Positions 1 to 7,991 of a stretch of DNA of 64,000 bases are shown here, one piece after another (position 1 is the first letter of the stretch; every line of letters starts with the position of its first letter). This DNA is from Arthrobacter woluwensis (GTDB lineage Bacteria > Actinomycetota > Actinomycetes > Actinomycetales > Micrococcaceae), in contig NZ_FNSN01000003.1 of NCBI RefSeq assembly GCF_900105345.1, forward strand, positions 1,488,001-1,552,000, given 5' to 3'. Made by a program: the position numbers and the translations under genes. Under the pieces are notes generated by a model. The model was not told where the DNA came from. It searched no databases and saw only the letters and a list, made by a program, of their open reading frames with translations.

Positions 1-2
1 TC

Positions 3-386
3 GCTCTGCTCGCGGCCGTGGTCCTGCTGGATGTCTCGTCGGTGTATCTCGACCACAAGAAGCTCCTGTCCCTGGCGGACGGCGCGGCATCCGCGGCGGC
101 CGATGCGTTCGACATCACCGGTATCGAGGGGGAGGGGCGGGGCCATGCAGCCGTGCGATTGAACGACGCCAGGGTCCGCGCGACGGCGGCGGACTACCTG
201 CGCCGCAGCCCCGCAGCGGCGACTCTGGAAGGGTTGGCGCTCATCGACGCATCGGGCAGCCCCGATGGACGCAGCGCCACGGTTCGCCTCACAGCAGTGG
301 CGCGCCCACCGCTGCTCGGGGTGTTCGTCCCGGACGGCATCCCCCTCGAGTCAGGCTCGACGGCGCGGGCCCGGCTCGTGCGGTGA
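3..386 (+). CDS. TadE/TadG-like pilus-assembly protein, C-terminal part
   Basis: The window opens inside this gene: the frame is open from position 3 and no start lies in view. What remains is the end of a hydrophobic helix (ALLAAVVLLDV), an Ala-rich stretch just after it (DGAASAAADAF) and about 85 further residues, ending in TGA. One N-terminal membrane anchor followed at once by such a stretch is typical of the small TadE/TadG-like exported proteins of Flp/Tad pilus loci in Actinobacteria, so a role in pilus or surface assembly is likely. The family call rests on this layout and composition, not on a catalytic motif, and the rest of any tad cluster would lie upstream of the window. Confidence 0.55.
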   Translation, partial: ALLAAVVLLDVSSVYLDHKKLLSLADGAASAAADAFDITGIEGEGRGHAAVRLNDARVRATAADYLRRSPAAATLEGLALIDASGSPDGRSATVRLTAVARPPLLGVFVPDGIPLESGSTARARLVR

Positions 387-557
387 AAGGCGGCGGCCTG
401 TCAGCGCGGATGTGGAGGCCGCGTCCGCCGCGATCGTCGGTCGATCCACAACACCGACGCCGCCCCGGCAGGTCGAGCTTTCACACCGGGTTCGGCTCTC
501 GTCCTGGGAAGGGCGAGGCGCCGCACGCACCCCGGACGCTGACCGCCGTACATGCCG

Positions 558-563
558 TAGTCT
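558..563 (+). promoter_or_regulatory. -10-like box of prfB (TAGTCT)
   Basis: TAGTCT lies 9 nt before the prfB ATG, so transcription would begin at or just before the start codon. No convincing -35 is visible. The same TANNNT-near-start arrangement recurs at several other genes of the window. Confidence 0.4.
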
Positions 564-572
564 TGGAAGACC

Positions 573-1688
573 ATGGCTGAGATTGATTTTCCTGCAGAGA
601 TCCGTGCACTGAGGGCTACTTACGACTCCATCGCACAAGTGTCAGACGTCGATTCCTTGCGACGGGAGATCGCCGAACTCAGCGAGAAGGCCGGCGTCCC
701 CGATCTCTGGGACGACCCCGCCGCCGCCCAGGTGGTGACCTCGCAGCTGTCGCACCGTCAGTCGGAACTCGAGCGTCTGACCACGCTGGCCGGCCGCATC
801 GATGACCTGGAGGTCCTGGTCGAGCTCGGTCAGGAAGCCGGTGACGAGGACTCCCTGGCCGAGGCCGGCACGGAGCTCGCCTCGATCCGCTCCTCCCTGG
901 AACAGCTCGAAGTCGTCACGCTGCTGTCCGGTGAGTACGACGAGCGCGAGGCCGTGGTCACCATCCGTTCCGGCGCGGGCGGCGTGGACGCCGCCGACTT
1001 CGCCGAAATGCTCATGCGCATGTACCTCCGCTGGGCCGAGCGCCGTGGCTACCCGACGAAGGTCATGGACACCTCCTACGCCGAAGAAGCGGGCATCAAG
1101 TCCGCCACCTTCGAGGTCAACGCCCCCTACGCCTTCGGCACCCTCAGCGTGGAGGCCGGCACGCACCGCCTCGTGCGCATCAGCCCCTTCGACAACCAGG
1201 GGCGCCGCCAGACGTCCTTCGCCGCCGTCGAAGTCATCCCGCTGATCGAGCAGACCGACTCCATCGAGATCCCGGACAACGAGATCCGCGTGGACGTGTT
1301 CCGTTCCTCCGGCCCGGGTGGCCAGTCGGTCAACACCACCGACTCCGCCGTCCGCCTGACGCACATCCCCACGGGGATCGTGGTCTCCATGCAGAACGAG
1401 AAGTCCCAGATCCAGAACCGCGCGGCCGCCATGCGCGTGCTCCAGTCCCGTCTCCTCCTCCTCAAGAAGGAACAGGAGGACGCCGAGAAGAAGGCGCTGG
1501 CCGGTGACATCAAGGCCTCGTGGGGCGACCAGATGCGGTCCTACGTCCTGAACCCGTACCAGATGGTCAAGGACCTCCGCACCAACCACGAAGTCGGCAA
1601 CACGAGCGCTGTCCTCGACGGCGACATCGACGCTTTCATCGACGCCGGGATCCGCTGGCGCGCCGACAGCCGCAAGACCGAGGCCTGA
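573..1688 (+). CDS. prfB: Peptide chain release factor 2
   Basis: RF2 recognises UGA and UAA stop codons on the ribosome and triggers release of the finished chain. The 371-residue product has the RF2 stop-codon tripeptide SPF (RISPFDNQ, about residue 204) and the catalytic GGQ ([10 protein letters not shown], about residue 249). The coiled N-terminal domain and the basic C-terminal part are complete. The frame is uninterrupted from ATG: the in-frame UGA and +1 frameshift that control prfB in E. coli and many other bacteria are absent. It precedes ftsE by about 250 nt, a common actinobacterial order. Confidence 0.97.
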   Translation: MAEIDFPAEIRALRATYDSIAQVSDVDSLRREIAELSEKAGVPDLWDDPAAAQVVTSQLSHRQSELERLTTLAGRIDDLEVLVELGQEAGDEDSLAEAGTELASIRSSLEQLEVVTLLSGEYDEREAVVTIRSGAGGVDAADFAEMLMRMYLRWAERRGYPTKVMDTSYAEEAGIKSATFEVNAPYAFGTLSVEAGTHRLVRISPFDNQGRRQTSFAAVEVIPLIEQTDSIEIPDNEIRVDVFRSSGPGGQSVNTTDSAVRLTHIPTGIVVSMQNEKSQIQNRAAAMRVLQSRLLLLKKEQEDAEKKALAGDIKASWGDQMRSYVLNPYQMVKDLRTNHEVGNTSAVLDGDIDAFIDAGIRWRADSRKTEA

Positions 1689-1795
1689 GCGATCCCCGAG
1701 TAGCACCCGGCGCGAAAGCCGGGGGTGCCACATCCCGGTTCCGGGCCGGAAGACACCGGCCTCACCTGCGGCGCAGTGCAAGCCTTTGCACGACA

Positions 1796-1816
1796 CGCCG
1801 CCCGAATGGGGCGGCG
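1796..1816 (+). terminator. Hairpin between prfB and ftsE
   Basis: CGCCGCCC and GGGCGGCG pair across a short loop in the 246-nt gap after prfB. There is no U-run, so it may be a weak or Rho-assisted terminator. The rest of the gap holds no gene that I can support. Confidence 0.35.
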
Positions 1817-1934
1817 TTCCCGCGGTGCGACCATAAACTCGAGGAGCCGGTGCCATCACTTCCCCCAACACTAGGCCCAGGCCCCGGCCGCTGGAGCGGT
1901 TCCGTCGCGCCTGCCGACCGGGCTGTGTGAAGCC

Positions 1935-2687
1935 ATGATTCGATTCGAAAATGTCACCAAGATCCACGACCCCAAGGCCAGACCCGCGCTCGACTCGGTG
2001 AGCGTGGAGATCGAGGGCGGCGAATTCGTCTTCCTCGTGGGCGCTTCCGGTTCCGGTAAGTCGACCTTCCTCAAGATGGTGTACCGCGAAGACGTGGCCA
2101 CCACCGGGTCCGTCTACGTCGCCGGCCACAACGTCTCCACCCTCTCCAGCTGGCGCGTGCCCAAGCTGCGCCGGAAGATCGGCGTGGTGTTCCAGGACTT
2201 CCGCATCCTGCCGCAGAAGAACGTGTACCAGAACGTCGCCTTCGCCATGCAGGTGATCGGCGCCAGCCGTGCGCGCACCAAGGAGCGCGTCTCCGATGTC
2301 CTCGCGATGGTGGGGCTCGAAGGCATGGAGAAGCGCATGCAGCACGAGCTCTCCGGTGGTGAGCAGCAGCGCGTCGCGATCGCCCGCGCCGTCGTCAATC
2401 AGCCGGACATCCTGCTGGCCGACGAGCCGACCGGCAACCTGGACCCGACCACGAGTGTGGAGATCACCGAGGTGCTGAAGAAGATCAACGCCAACGGCAC
2501 CACGGTCGTGATGGCCACGCACGATGATGACATCGTGGACCAGATGCGCCGCCGCGTCATCGAACTCACCAAGGGCAAGGTCGTCCGTGACGAAGCCAAG
2601 GCCACGTACACGTCCCTCATCCCCAAGGTGAAGACGTCCGCCGGCGCTCCCGAGACCGCCGCCACCGCAGGGGAGGAGCGCGCATGA
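1935..2687 (+). CDS. ftsE: Cell-division ABC ATPase FtsE
   Basis: FtsE is the cytoplasmic ATPase of the FtsEX complex, which couples ATP hydrolysis at the division site to activation of a periplasmic or cell-wall hydrolase. The 250-residue protein has Walker A (GASGSGKST, residues 36-44), the ABC signature LSGGEQQRVAIARA, Walker B ending LLADEPTGNLDP, and the H-loop (MATHDDDI). The C-terminal tail past about residue 225 is longer than the E. coli protein. Its stop overlaps the ftsX start by 4 nt, indicating translational coupling. Confidence 0.96.
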   Translation: MIRFENVTKIHDPKARPALDSVSVEIEGGEFVFLVGASGSGKSTFLKMVYREDVATTGSVYVAGHNVSTLSSWRVPKLRRKIGVVFQDFRILPQKNVYQNVAFAMQVIGASRARTKERVSDVLAMVGLEGMEKRMQHELSGGEQQRVAIARAVVNQPDILLADEPTGNLDPTTSVEITEVLKKINANGTTVVMATHDDDIVDQMRRRVIELTKGKVVRDEAKATYTSLIPKVKTSAGAPETAATAGEERA

Positions 2688-3598
2688 GGCCCATGTTCAT
2701 CCTCGGGGAGATCGCCAACGGCCTCCGCCGGAACCTCTCCATGTTCATCTCCGTGGTCCTGGTGACCTTCGTGTCGCTCACCTTCGTGGGCGCCGCCGGG
2801 ATGCTCCAGATGCAGATCAACCAGATGAAGGGCTACTGGTACGACAAGGTCCAGGTGGCGATCTTCCTCTGTAGCCCCGGCTCCACCACCGCCAACTGCT
2901 CCTCCGGCCCGGTGACCAAGGAACAGCAGGACAATCTGCGCAAGACCCTGGACTCGGATGCGATCCGTCAGTACGTCAACGACTTCCAGTTCGAGTCCCA
3001 GGACGAGGCGTACAAGCACTTCAAGGAGCAGTTCGCCAATTCGCCGATCGTCGATTCGGTGACCCCGGACCAGCTGCCCTCCTCCTTCCGCGTGAACCTG
3101 AAGGATCCCGAGAAGTACAAGGTCATCTCGGAGACCTTCTCCGCCCAGCCCGGCGTGGAGAGCGTGATCGACCAGCGCCAGATCCTGGAGAAGCTCTTCT
3201 CCGCCATGAACACGGCGTCCTTCGTCGCCATCGGGATCGCGGCGATCATGATCATCTGTGCGGCGCTGCTGATCGCGACCACCATCAGACTCTCGGCCTT
3301 CATGCGGCGCAAGGAGACTGCCATCATGAGACTGGTGGGAGCTTCCAAGGCGGTGATCCAATTGCCCTTCATCCTCGAAGGCGTGATCGCGGCCGTGATC
3401 GGGGCGCTGCTCGCCTCCGCGGCCATCTGGGGGATCTCGCACTTCTTCCTGACCGGCTACCTTGCCGAGCAGTACAAGCAGACCGCCTTCATCTCGGATG
3501 CTCAGACGCTCTGGCTGGTTCCCGGCCTGATCGCCCTGGGCGCCGTGATCGCCGGCGTCTCATCCCTGTTCACCCTCCGCAAGCCGCTCAACGCCTGA
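2684..3598 (+). CDS. ftsX: Cell-division permease-like FtsX
   Basis: FtsX is the membrane partner of FtsE. The 304-residue protein has one helix near residues 15-40, a large extracytoplasmic loop (about 40-170) that in this family contacts the wall hydrolase, and three C-terminal helices (about 175-200, 225-255 and 270-295). The loop holds two cysteines (FLCSPG and NCSSG) that could form a disulphide; this is inference. The ATG overlaps the ftsE stop. The next gene encodes a coiled-coil LytM protein, the expected downstream effector. Confidence 0.95.
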   Translation: MRPMFILGEIANGLRRNLSMFISVVLVTFVSLTFVGAAGMLQMQINQMKGYWYDKVQVAIFLCSPGSTTANCSSGPVTKEQQDNLRKTLDSDAIRQYVNDFQFESQDEAYKHFKEQFANSPIVDSVTPDQLPSSFRVNLKDPEKYKVISETFSAQPGVESVIDQRQILEKLFSAMNTASFVAIGIAAIMIICAALLIATTIRLSAFMRRKETAIMRLVGASKAVIQLPFILEGVIAAVIGALLASAAIWGISHFFLTGYLAEQYKQTAFISDAQTLWLVPGLIALGAVIAGVSSLFTLRKPLNA

Positions 3599-3623
3599 GC
3601 GTGGGCCCATGGAAAGGAACGTC

Positions 3624-5072
3624 ATGAACGTTGCAGGACCGACACAGAGGGCTCTCGCGAAGGCTGCGCGTCTCCGTTTCCCGTACGACGGCGAGCTGTG
3701 CCGCAAGGCCGCGCGCCGCACCATCGGCGCGTCCGCCGTCGTCGTGCTGCTGCTGGGGCTCGGCCTCACACCCAGCCAGGCCGACAACCTGGATGACCAG
3801 CAGCAGGCGCTCCAGAACCGCGCGAACCAGGTGCAGTCCTCGCTGGAGTTCCTGGACGGCAAGATCGCCAAGTCCGCGGCGGACCTGACCCTCTTCCAGG
3901 GCCGGCTTCCGGGCGCGCAGAAGGCCCTGGCGGATGCTCAGGGACGGGTCGCGGCGGCGGCGTCCGAGGCGCAGTCCCTCGCCGTGCGGGTCGATGCGGC
4001 GCAGCAGAGCAAGGCGAAGCTGGCGCAGGAGATGACCCAGGACAAGGCGAAGTCCAGCGAGACCAAGAAGCTGATCGGGCAGATCGCCACCCAGGCCTAC
4101 AAGTCCGGCGGCGTGCCCAATGACCTCACGCTGTTCTTCGGCGCGACGGACACGGAGAAGCTGGTCAGCAGCATGGACCTGGCCGATCAGGCTCTCCGCA
4201 CCCAGAACGCCGCGATGGAGAAGCTCAACCAGCAGAGCGCCGTCAACGTCAACCAGCCCGCGCGTCTCGCCGCCGTCGAGCAGGAGATCGCAGATCTCAA
4301 GGCGCAGGCGGACGCGGCGCTGGCCCGTGAGCAGTCCGCCCGCGACGAGGCCGCCCGCCAGAAGGCGGCCGTGGACAAGCTCGTCTCGGACACCACGCGA
4401 CTCAACAAGGAACTCGAAGCGTCCAAGCCCGCCATCCAGGCGCAGCTGGCCAAGGTCAATCAGGCTCAGGACCAGGTGGCCGCCCAGATCAAGGCCCGCG
4501 ACGAACGGCTGCGACAGGAGTGGCTGGCCGAGCAGCGCCGGAAGGCGGAGGCAGCAGCGGCCGCAGCCGCCGCGGAGGCCGCGCGGCAGGGCCAGGCGCA
4601 GCCTCCGGCCCAGCAGCCGTACGTGCCGCCGGCACCGGGACCGATCTCCTCCTTCGGGATCCGGGCCCCGTTCGACGGCAACCCGCCGATCACGTCGGGC
4701 TGGGGCTGGCGCGCCGTGCCGCCGGGCACCATCGACTTCTGGGGCACCGGCGGCTACATGCACACCGGTGTCGACTTCGGCGTCGGCTGCGGCACCCCGG
4801 TGCACGCGGCGGCGTCCGGCACCGTGACCCTGGCCGGCTGGATCACCACCGGTGGCGGCTGGACCGTTCAGGTGTCCCACGGCGTCGTGCAGGGCAACGC
4901 GCTGACCACGGTGAACTACCACAACAGTTCCGTGGTCGTGTCGGCGGGCCAGCACGTGGAGCAGGGTCAGGTCATCGCGTATTCGGGCAGCTCCGGCAAC
5001 TCGACCGGCTGCCACGCCCACTTCGAGACGTGGGTCAACGGCTCGCCGGTGGATCCCATGACCATGCTTTAG
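3624..5072 (+). CDS. Coiled-coil M23 (LytM) cell-wall peptidase or activator
   Basis: A 482-residue exported protein. A basic N-terminus leads into a signal helix (VVVLLLGLGLTPSQA) with likely cleavage after SQA. About 260 residues of Gln/Ala/Lys-rich coiled coil follow, then an Ala-rich and Pro-rich linker, then a C-terminal LytM domain. The M23 zinc residues are present: HTGVDFG (HxxxD) and GCHAHF (HxH), so it should be an active endopeptidase unless regulated otherwise. I chose ATG 3624 because GGAAAGGAA precedes it at good spacing; an in-frame ATG at 3609 has no ribosome site. Coil plus LytM directly after ftsEX matches EnvC or RipC-type FtsX partners, so septal peptidoglycan splitting is the likely job. 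Confidence 0.85.
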   Translation: MNVAGPTQRALAKAARLRFPYDGELCRKAARRTIGASAVVVLLLGLGLTPSQADNLDDQQQALQNRANQVQSSLEFLDGKIAKSAADLTLFQGRLPGAQKALADAQGRVAAAASEAQSLAVRVDAAQQSKAKLAQEMTQDKAKSSETKKLIGQIATQAYKSGGVPNDLTLFFGATDTEKLVSSMDLADQALRTQNAAMEKLNQQSAVNVNQPARLAAVEQEIADLKAQADAALAREQSARDEAARQKAAVDKLVSDTTRLNKELEASKPAIQAQLAKVNQAQDQVAAQIKARDERLRQEWLAEQRRKAEAAAAAAAAEAARQGQAQPPAQQPYVPPAPGPISSFGIRAPFDGNPPITSGWGWRAVPPGTIDFWGTGGYMHTGVDFGVGCGTPVHAAASGTVTLAGWITTGGGWTVQVSHGVVQGNALTTVNYHNSSVVVSAGQHVEQGQVIAYSGSSGNSTGCHAHFETWVNGSPVDPMTML

Positions 5073-5091
5073 ATGTCCTGGAGCATCACCT

Positions 5092-5126
5092 GGAAGGCCC
5101 GTTCCCCGAGGGGGAGCGGGCCTTCC
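5092..5126 (+). terminator. Terminator-like hairpin after the ftsEX-M23 genes
   Basis: A 16-bp GC-rich stem (GGAAGGCCCGTTCCCC with its complement) lies 20 nt after the M23 stop. It has no U-run. It separates this group from smpB. Confidence 0.6.
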
Positions 5127-5182
5127 GGCGTCTGCCGCGTTCTTCCTGAGCGGACAATGCGCGGTACGGCGCAGTGCATGGG

Positions 5183-5188
5183 TAGACT
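5183..5188 (+). promoter_or_regulatory. -10 box of smpB (TAGACT)
   Basis: TAGACT lies 33 nt before the smpB GTG, and a strong ribosome site (GAAGGAG) lies between them. This would give smpB its own transcript with a short leader. Confidence 0.4.
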
Positions 5189-5221
5189 GGAAGGACTGTT
5201 TTCAGACCGAAGGAGTCAGCC

Positions 5222-5692
5222 GTGCCGAAGGAAAGTGGCCGGAAAGTCGTGGCCACGAACCGCAAGGCGCGCCACGACTACGAAGTGCTGGACACCTATG
5301 AGGCGGGTATCGCTCTCATGGGGACCGAGGTGAAGTCCCTCCGCGAGGGGCACGCCAACATGGGCGATGCGTTCTGCACGTTCTACAACGACGAGCTCTG
5401 GATGGAGCAGGTCAACATCCCGGAGTACAGCCAGGGGAGCTGGACCAACCACTCCTCCCGCCGCCGCCGGAAGCTGCTCCTGCACCGTGCCGAGCTCATC
5501 AAGATCTCACACAAGATCCGGGAGAGCGGCTTCACGATCGTCCCGTTGCAGCTGTACTTCGTCGACGGGCGGGCCAAGGTCGAAATCGGCGTGGCCCGCG
5601 GTAAGAAGGAGTACGACAAGCGCCAGAGCCTGCGCGAAGCGCAGGACAAGCGCGAGGCCCAGAGGGTCCTGCGGGCGCGCAACAAGCGCTGA
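5222..5692 (+). CDS. smpB: SsrA-binding protein SmpB
   Basis: SmpB binds the tRNA-like part of tmRNA and guides it to stalled ribosomes in trans-translation. The 156-residue product shows the full beta-barrel core (VVATNRKARHDYEVLDTYEA, GTEVKSLREG) and the basic C-terminal tail (KKEYDKRQSLREAQ) that lies in the empty mRNA channel. The start is GTG, set by GAAGGAG 6 nt upstream. The tmRNA gene follows on the same strand about 100 nt on, so both halves of the system are adjacent. Confidence 0.97.
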   Translation: MPKESGRKVVATNRKARHDYEVLDTYEAGIALMGTEVKSLREGHANMGDAFCTFYNDELWMEQVNIPEYSQGSWTNHSSRRRRKLLLHRAELIKISHKIRESGFTIVPLQLYFVDGRAKVEIGVARGKKEYDKRQSLREAQDKREAQRVLRARNKR

Positions 5693-5722
5693 GCCGGCCT
5701 GTCCGGGGCCAAGCTTCCGGGC

Positions 5723-5751
5723 TTGGCATCGTGCTCCAGTGGAGGTATGCT
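5723..5751 (+). promoter_or_regulatory. Housekeeping promoter of ssrA
   Basis: TTGGCA and TATGCT are separated by exactly 17 nt. The predicted start near 5758 leaves a leader of about 40 nt that RNase P would remove to give the mature 5' end at 5799. Confidence 0.7.
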
Positions 5752-5798
5752 GGAGAGTCCTGTCGGGGAGACCTTGCAGGTGTTTGGTAAATGAACAT

Positions 5799-6167
5799 GG
5801 GGATGATCGGTTTCGACGATGTCTGTCGACGCAGGTGAAGCGGGCCGAGGATGCAGGCTTATCTCGTAAACGATGTCTGCAAACCAATAAGTGCCGAATC
5901 TAAGCGCACTGACTTCGCTCTTGCTGCCTAAGCAGTAAGACAGTCCGTCAGCCCACGGTTGCTATCGCCGTGGAATCTGGCGTCGTCTAGATAGCCACTG
6001 CCAGGAGCCCTCGTCATCGGGGCTTCTGGGACTTTCAGATGACTGGGCCCGGATCAGCCAGCTGTTTGCAGCATGGCTGGGGCCGAGAAAATCCGACGCA
6101 AACTGCGCCCGGAGAAGCCCTGCAGAAGCAACATCGGACGCGGGTTCGATTCCCGCCATCTCCACCA
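5799..6167 (+). ncRNA. ssrA: Transfer-messenger RNA (tmRNA)
   Basis: tmRNA rescues stalled ribosomes and adds a degradation tag. The 5' end GGGGATG pairs with CATCTCC at 6157-6163 to form the acceptor stem. The T arm carries GGGTTCGATTCCC, and ACCA (6164-6167) gives an encoded 3' end. The tag frame at 5893-5931 reads AESKRTDFALAA followed by TAA, a typical actinobacterial tag ending in ALAA. The molecule is about 369 nt, a normal one-piece length. Its 3' end serves as an insertion site: a 25-nt copy of it recurs 1.8 kb downstream. Confidence 0.96.
6142..6166 (+). repeat. Proximal attachment-site copy inside the ssrA 3' end
   Basis: 25 nt starting GGGTTCGATTCCCGCC, covering the T arm and acceptor end of tmRNA, match 7963-7987 exactly. 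This is the usual att core used by tyrosine integrases that target ssrA. Confidence 0.8.
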
Positions 6168-6170
6168 TGG

Positions 6171-6203
6171 AAAGGCCCTGGATCTTCACGATCCAGGGCC
6201 TTT
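6171..6203 (+). terminator. tmRNA terminator, proximal copy
   Basis: AAAGGCCCTGGAT pairs perfectly with ATCCAGGGCCTTT around the loop CTTCACG and is followed by TTTC. A diverged copy of the same hairpin follows the distal att copy. Confidence 0.8.
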
Positions 6204-6204
6204 C

Positions 6205-6632
6205 GTCGTCTCCTGGTGCCGTATTCCCAGGAGTTGTTGGTGCGACAAGACCCTCTGCGACACCCGCTACTCAGGGGACCGGAGTCTGTGATCCCAGCTA
6301 CCGCCTCCTCGCGACCAGGCCACTGCTCCGCCCGCTCCAGAGGTCTTGCACATTGATGCTCGAACATGGGTATGCGTAAAACTGACGCGCCAAGGCGCAG
6401 CCCCGGAATGAGGGCTGCTGCTGAACTGGTGCACAGCCTGGCAGGCAATTGAAAACGAGGTCCTTCACACCCTGGCGTATGAGGCGGTTTCGGCTCAGGA
6501 AGTCGCAGAATTGCTTGTTGTCTTGCCTGATGCACTTCGAAGGTTCCCTCCGAACGCTTACAGAATCGCAGTTGGACCCTACACCTAACACAGGTATCTG
6601 GAGCAAGGAACGCTCACTCTAGTTCCTTTCAA
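6205..6632. other. Left part of the ssrA insert, no intact gene
   Basis: Roughly 430 nt between the tmRNA terminator and the HIRAN gene. Apart from the open stretch at 6412-6588, listed separately, I see no start-to-stop gene, integrase fragment or RNA gene. Confidence 0.5.
6412..6588 (+). pseudogene. Possible truncated gene remnant
   Basis: A 58-codon open stretch runs from a TGA at 6409 to TAA at 6586-6588 with no ATG, GTG or TTG near its beginning. The translation looks protein-like (NEVLHTLAYEAVSAQEVAEL, then ALRRFPPNAYRIAVGPYT). It may be the 3' end of a gene lost when the insert decayed. No family is recognised and it could be chance. Confidence 0.25.
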
Positions 6633-7802
6633 GTGTGCTCCTGGATAGCCTTGGGTCAAACCGTGGACTTGGAGAGAGTGGGGGAGACAGTGCTTCCGGT
6701 GTATCCGATAACTGCCAGCAGTAGCACGTGGGCGAATGTTGACGTCGTGGGTGAGTATTACCGCTTGGATGAACTCACGGCGGCCGCCGGCGGTGTTTTG
6801 CCGCTGAATCAACAAATCGTCGTGGAGGATGTCCAGTGCCTTCTCGTGCCCGAGCCATTCAATGCCCATGATCCAAACGCTGTAATGGTGATTGCCAACG
6901 GCTACCATGTTGGCTATTTGTCAAGGGAAGATGCAATCCGGTACCGTCCGCTGGTCCGACGCATCGTGGCGAGTGGTTATCTTCCAGGCACGATTGGAAG
7001 GATTTGGGCATTCCGAACTTCAAGCGACATCAGCACCAGAGTTCAAGTTGCAATTCCTCATGCCGACTTGCTTCCTCTCAACCAACTTCCTGATCGAGAA
7101 CACAAGCAACTGCCATGGGGGAGCGGCTTGCAGGTCACTAAGGAAGAAGAGCACTTCGATGTTCTGTTCAACTTCGTGCCACCCAGCGGAGAGGGTTTCT
7201 TGTACTCGACGCTTCATAGGGGGGTTCGCACCCTAAGAAATGGACAGGAGCGCCCCTATGTTGAGCTGCGGATTGACGGCGAGCGTGTAGGTGAAATGTC
7301 GCCTGTGACCTCGCAGCATTTTCTCCCGACCATCGAGCATCTAGAAAGTTTAGGGATTGCTCCAGTGGCGACTGTCAAGATAAAGGGGTCAGCCTTGGCC
7401 GCCCAGCTAGTGCTCCAGGCCGCAAGAGCATCTGAAATCCCTGACGAATGGGTAGAGGCCGGACCGGACCATGCGATGAAGCTCGTTCCTTGGAGTCTTG
7501 AGTACGAAATTCCTGCTGGCTGGGATAGCGGGTTCGTAGCTTCGCCTGGGCGAGATCCGAAAGCTGGCAGGAGCCAGGTTCGCACGGTTGTTGCTGCGCA
7601 ATCTCTGGCGAAGGGTGCCAAGCAAGGGTCTTTGGGGTGGGCCGTCTTTTGGCTCTGCGTCGCAGGGGTCTTCTTGATATGCGTTATTGGCACGCCGATC
7701 GCAATTGTTCCGGCTGCATGGTGTGGGTTTCTCGGCTGGCGTCAACTGCGAAGATGGCGGGTCAACTCCGCCACCGGCACAGGAACTGGCACAAAGGGCT
7801 AA
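6633..7802 (+). CDS. HIRAN-like domain membrane protein (insert cargo)
   Basis: A 389-residue protein, the only intact gene of the insert. Residues about 40-110 resemble a HIRAN domain (VVGEYYRLDEL, EPFNAHDPNAVMV, GYHVGYLSREDA), a fold found alone or attached to helicases and nucleases and thought to bind DNA ends or stalled forks. A second related segment (about 150-235; PYVELRIDGERVGEM) resembles the second half of actinobacterial HIRAN proteins. Residues about 330-365 form one or two membrane helices (WAVFWLCVAGVFLICVIG), followed by a Gly/Thr-rich tail. The start is uncertain: GTG 6633 lacks a strong ribosome site, and GTG 6690 follows GGGGAG at short spacing. Codon use is less GC-rich than that of neighbours. 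Function is not known from sequence. Confidence 0.6.
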   Translation: MCSWIALGQTVDLERVGETVLPVYPITASSSTWANVDVVGEYYRLDELTAAAGGVLPLNQQIVVEDVQCLLVPEPFNAHDPNAVMVIANGYHVGYLSREDAIRYRPLVRRIVASGYLPGTIGRIWAFRTSSDISTRVQVAIPHADLLPLNQLPDREHKQLPWGSGLQVTKEEEHFDVLFNFVPPSGEGFLYSTLHRGVRTLRNGQERPYVELRIDGERVGEMSPVTSQHFLPTIEHLESLGIAPVATVKIKGSALAAQLVLQAARASEIPDEWVEAGPDHAMKLVPWSLEYEIPAGWDSGFVASPGRDPKAGRSQVRTVVAAQSLAKGAKQGSLGWAVFWLCVAGVFLICVIGTPIAIVPAAWCGFLGWRQLRRWRVNSATGTGTGTKG

Positions 7803-7962
7803 GTGTTTTTGCTTTGGGTGCTGATCGCATCTGTGTCGGACAGGCGCGTCTCAGGGCTGCCGTAGGCAATCCGAACCCCGGGTACGGCCTCCACTGCTCG
7901 TCTGGTGCTTCGTCACTCCAGGTTTGTAGCATTACAACGTAGAGCACGAGAAGGGTCTCATT

Positions 7963-7987
7963 GGGTTCGATTCCCGCCATCTCCACC
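7963..7987 (+). repeat. Distal attachment-site copy
   Basis: An exact 25-nt match to 6142-6166. Here the following base is C rather than A, so this copy ends CACCC and does not encode CCA. Homology continues, diverged, into the hairpin at 7992-8024. Confidence 0.8.
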
Positions 7988-7991
7988 CTTG

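Larger units (their letters stand above)
6142..7987. mobile_element. Small integrative element or remnant at the ssrA 3' end
   Basis: The segment between the two 25-nt copies of the tmRNA 3' end is about 1.8 kb and visibly richer in A/T than its flanks. It contains one intact gene (HIRAN-type) and a possible gene remnant. It contains no integrase, excisionase or replication gene, so it is either a decayed element or a satellite moved by another element's integrase. Confidence 0.7.

Noticed and set aside
642-2522. 626-codon minus-strand open frame across prfB and ftsE
   Set aside because: It is antisense to two certain genes, has no recognisable domain, and its His/Gly/Val-rich composition is the usual shadow of high-GC coding sequence.
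5708-5727. Hairpin GCCAAGC...GCTTGGC as an smpB terminator
   Set aside because: It overlaps the -35 of the ssrA promoter, is short and has no U-run; its role cannot be separated from the promoter.
6142-7987. Active phage or complete integrative element at ssrA
   Set aside because: No integrase, portal, capsid, relaxase or replication gene is present in 1.8 kb, so only a remnant or satellite is supported.
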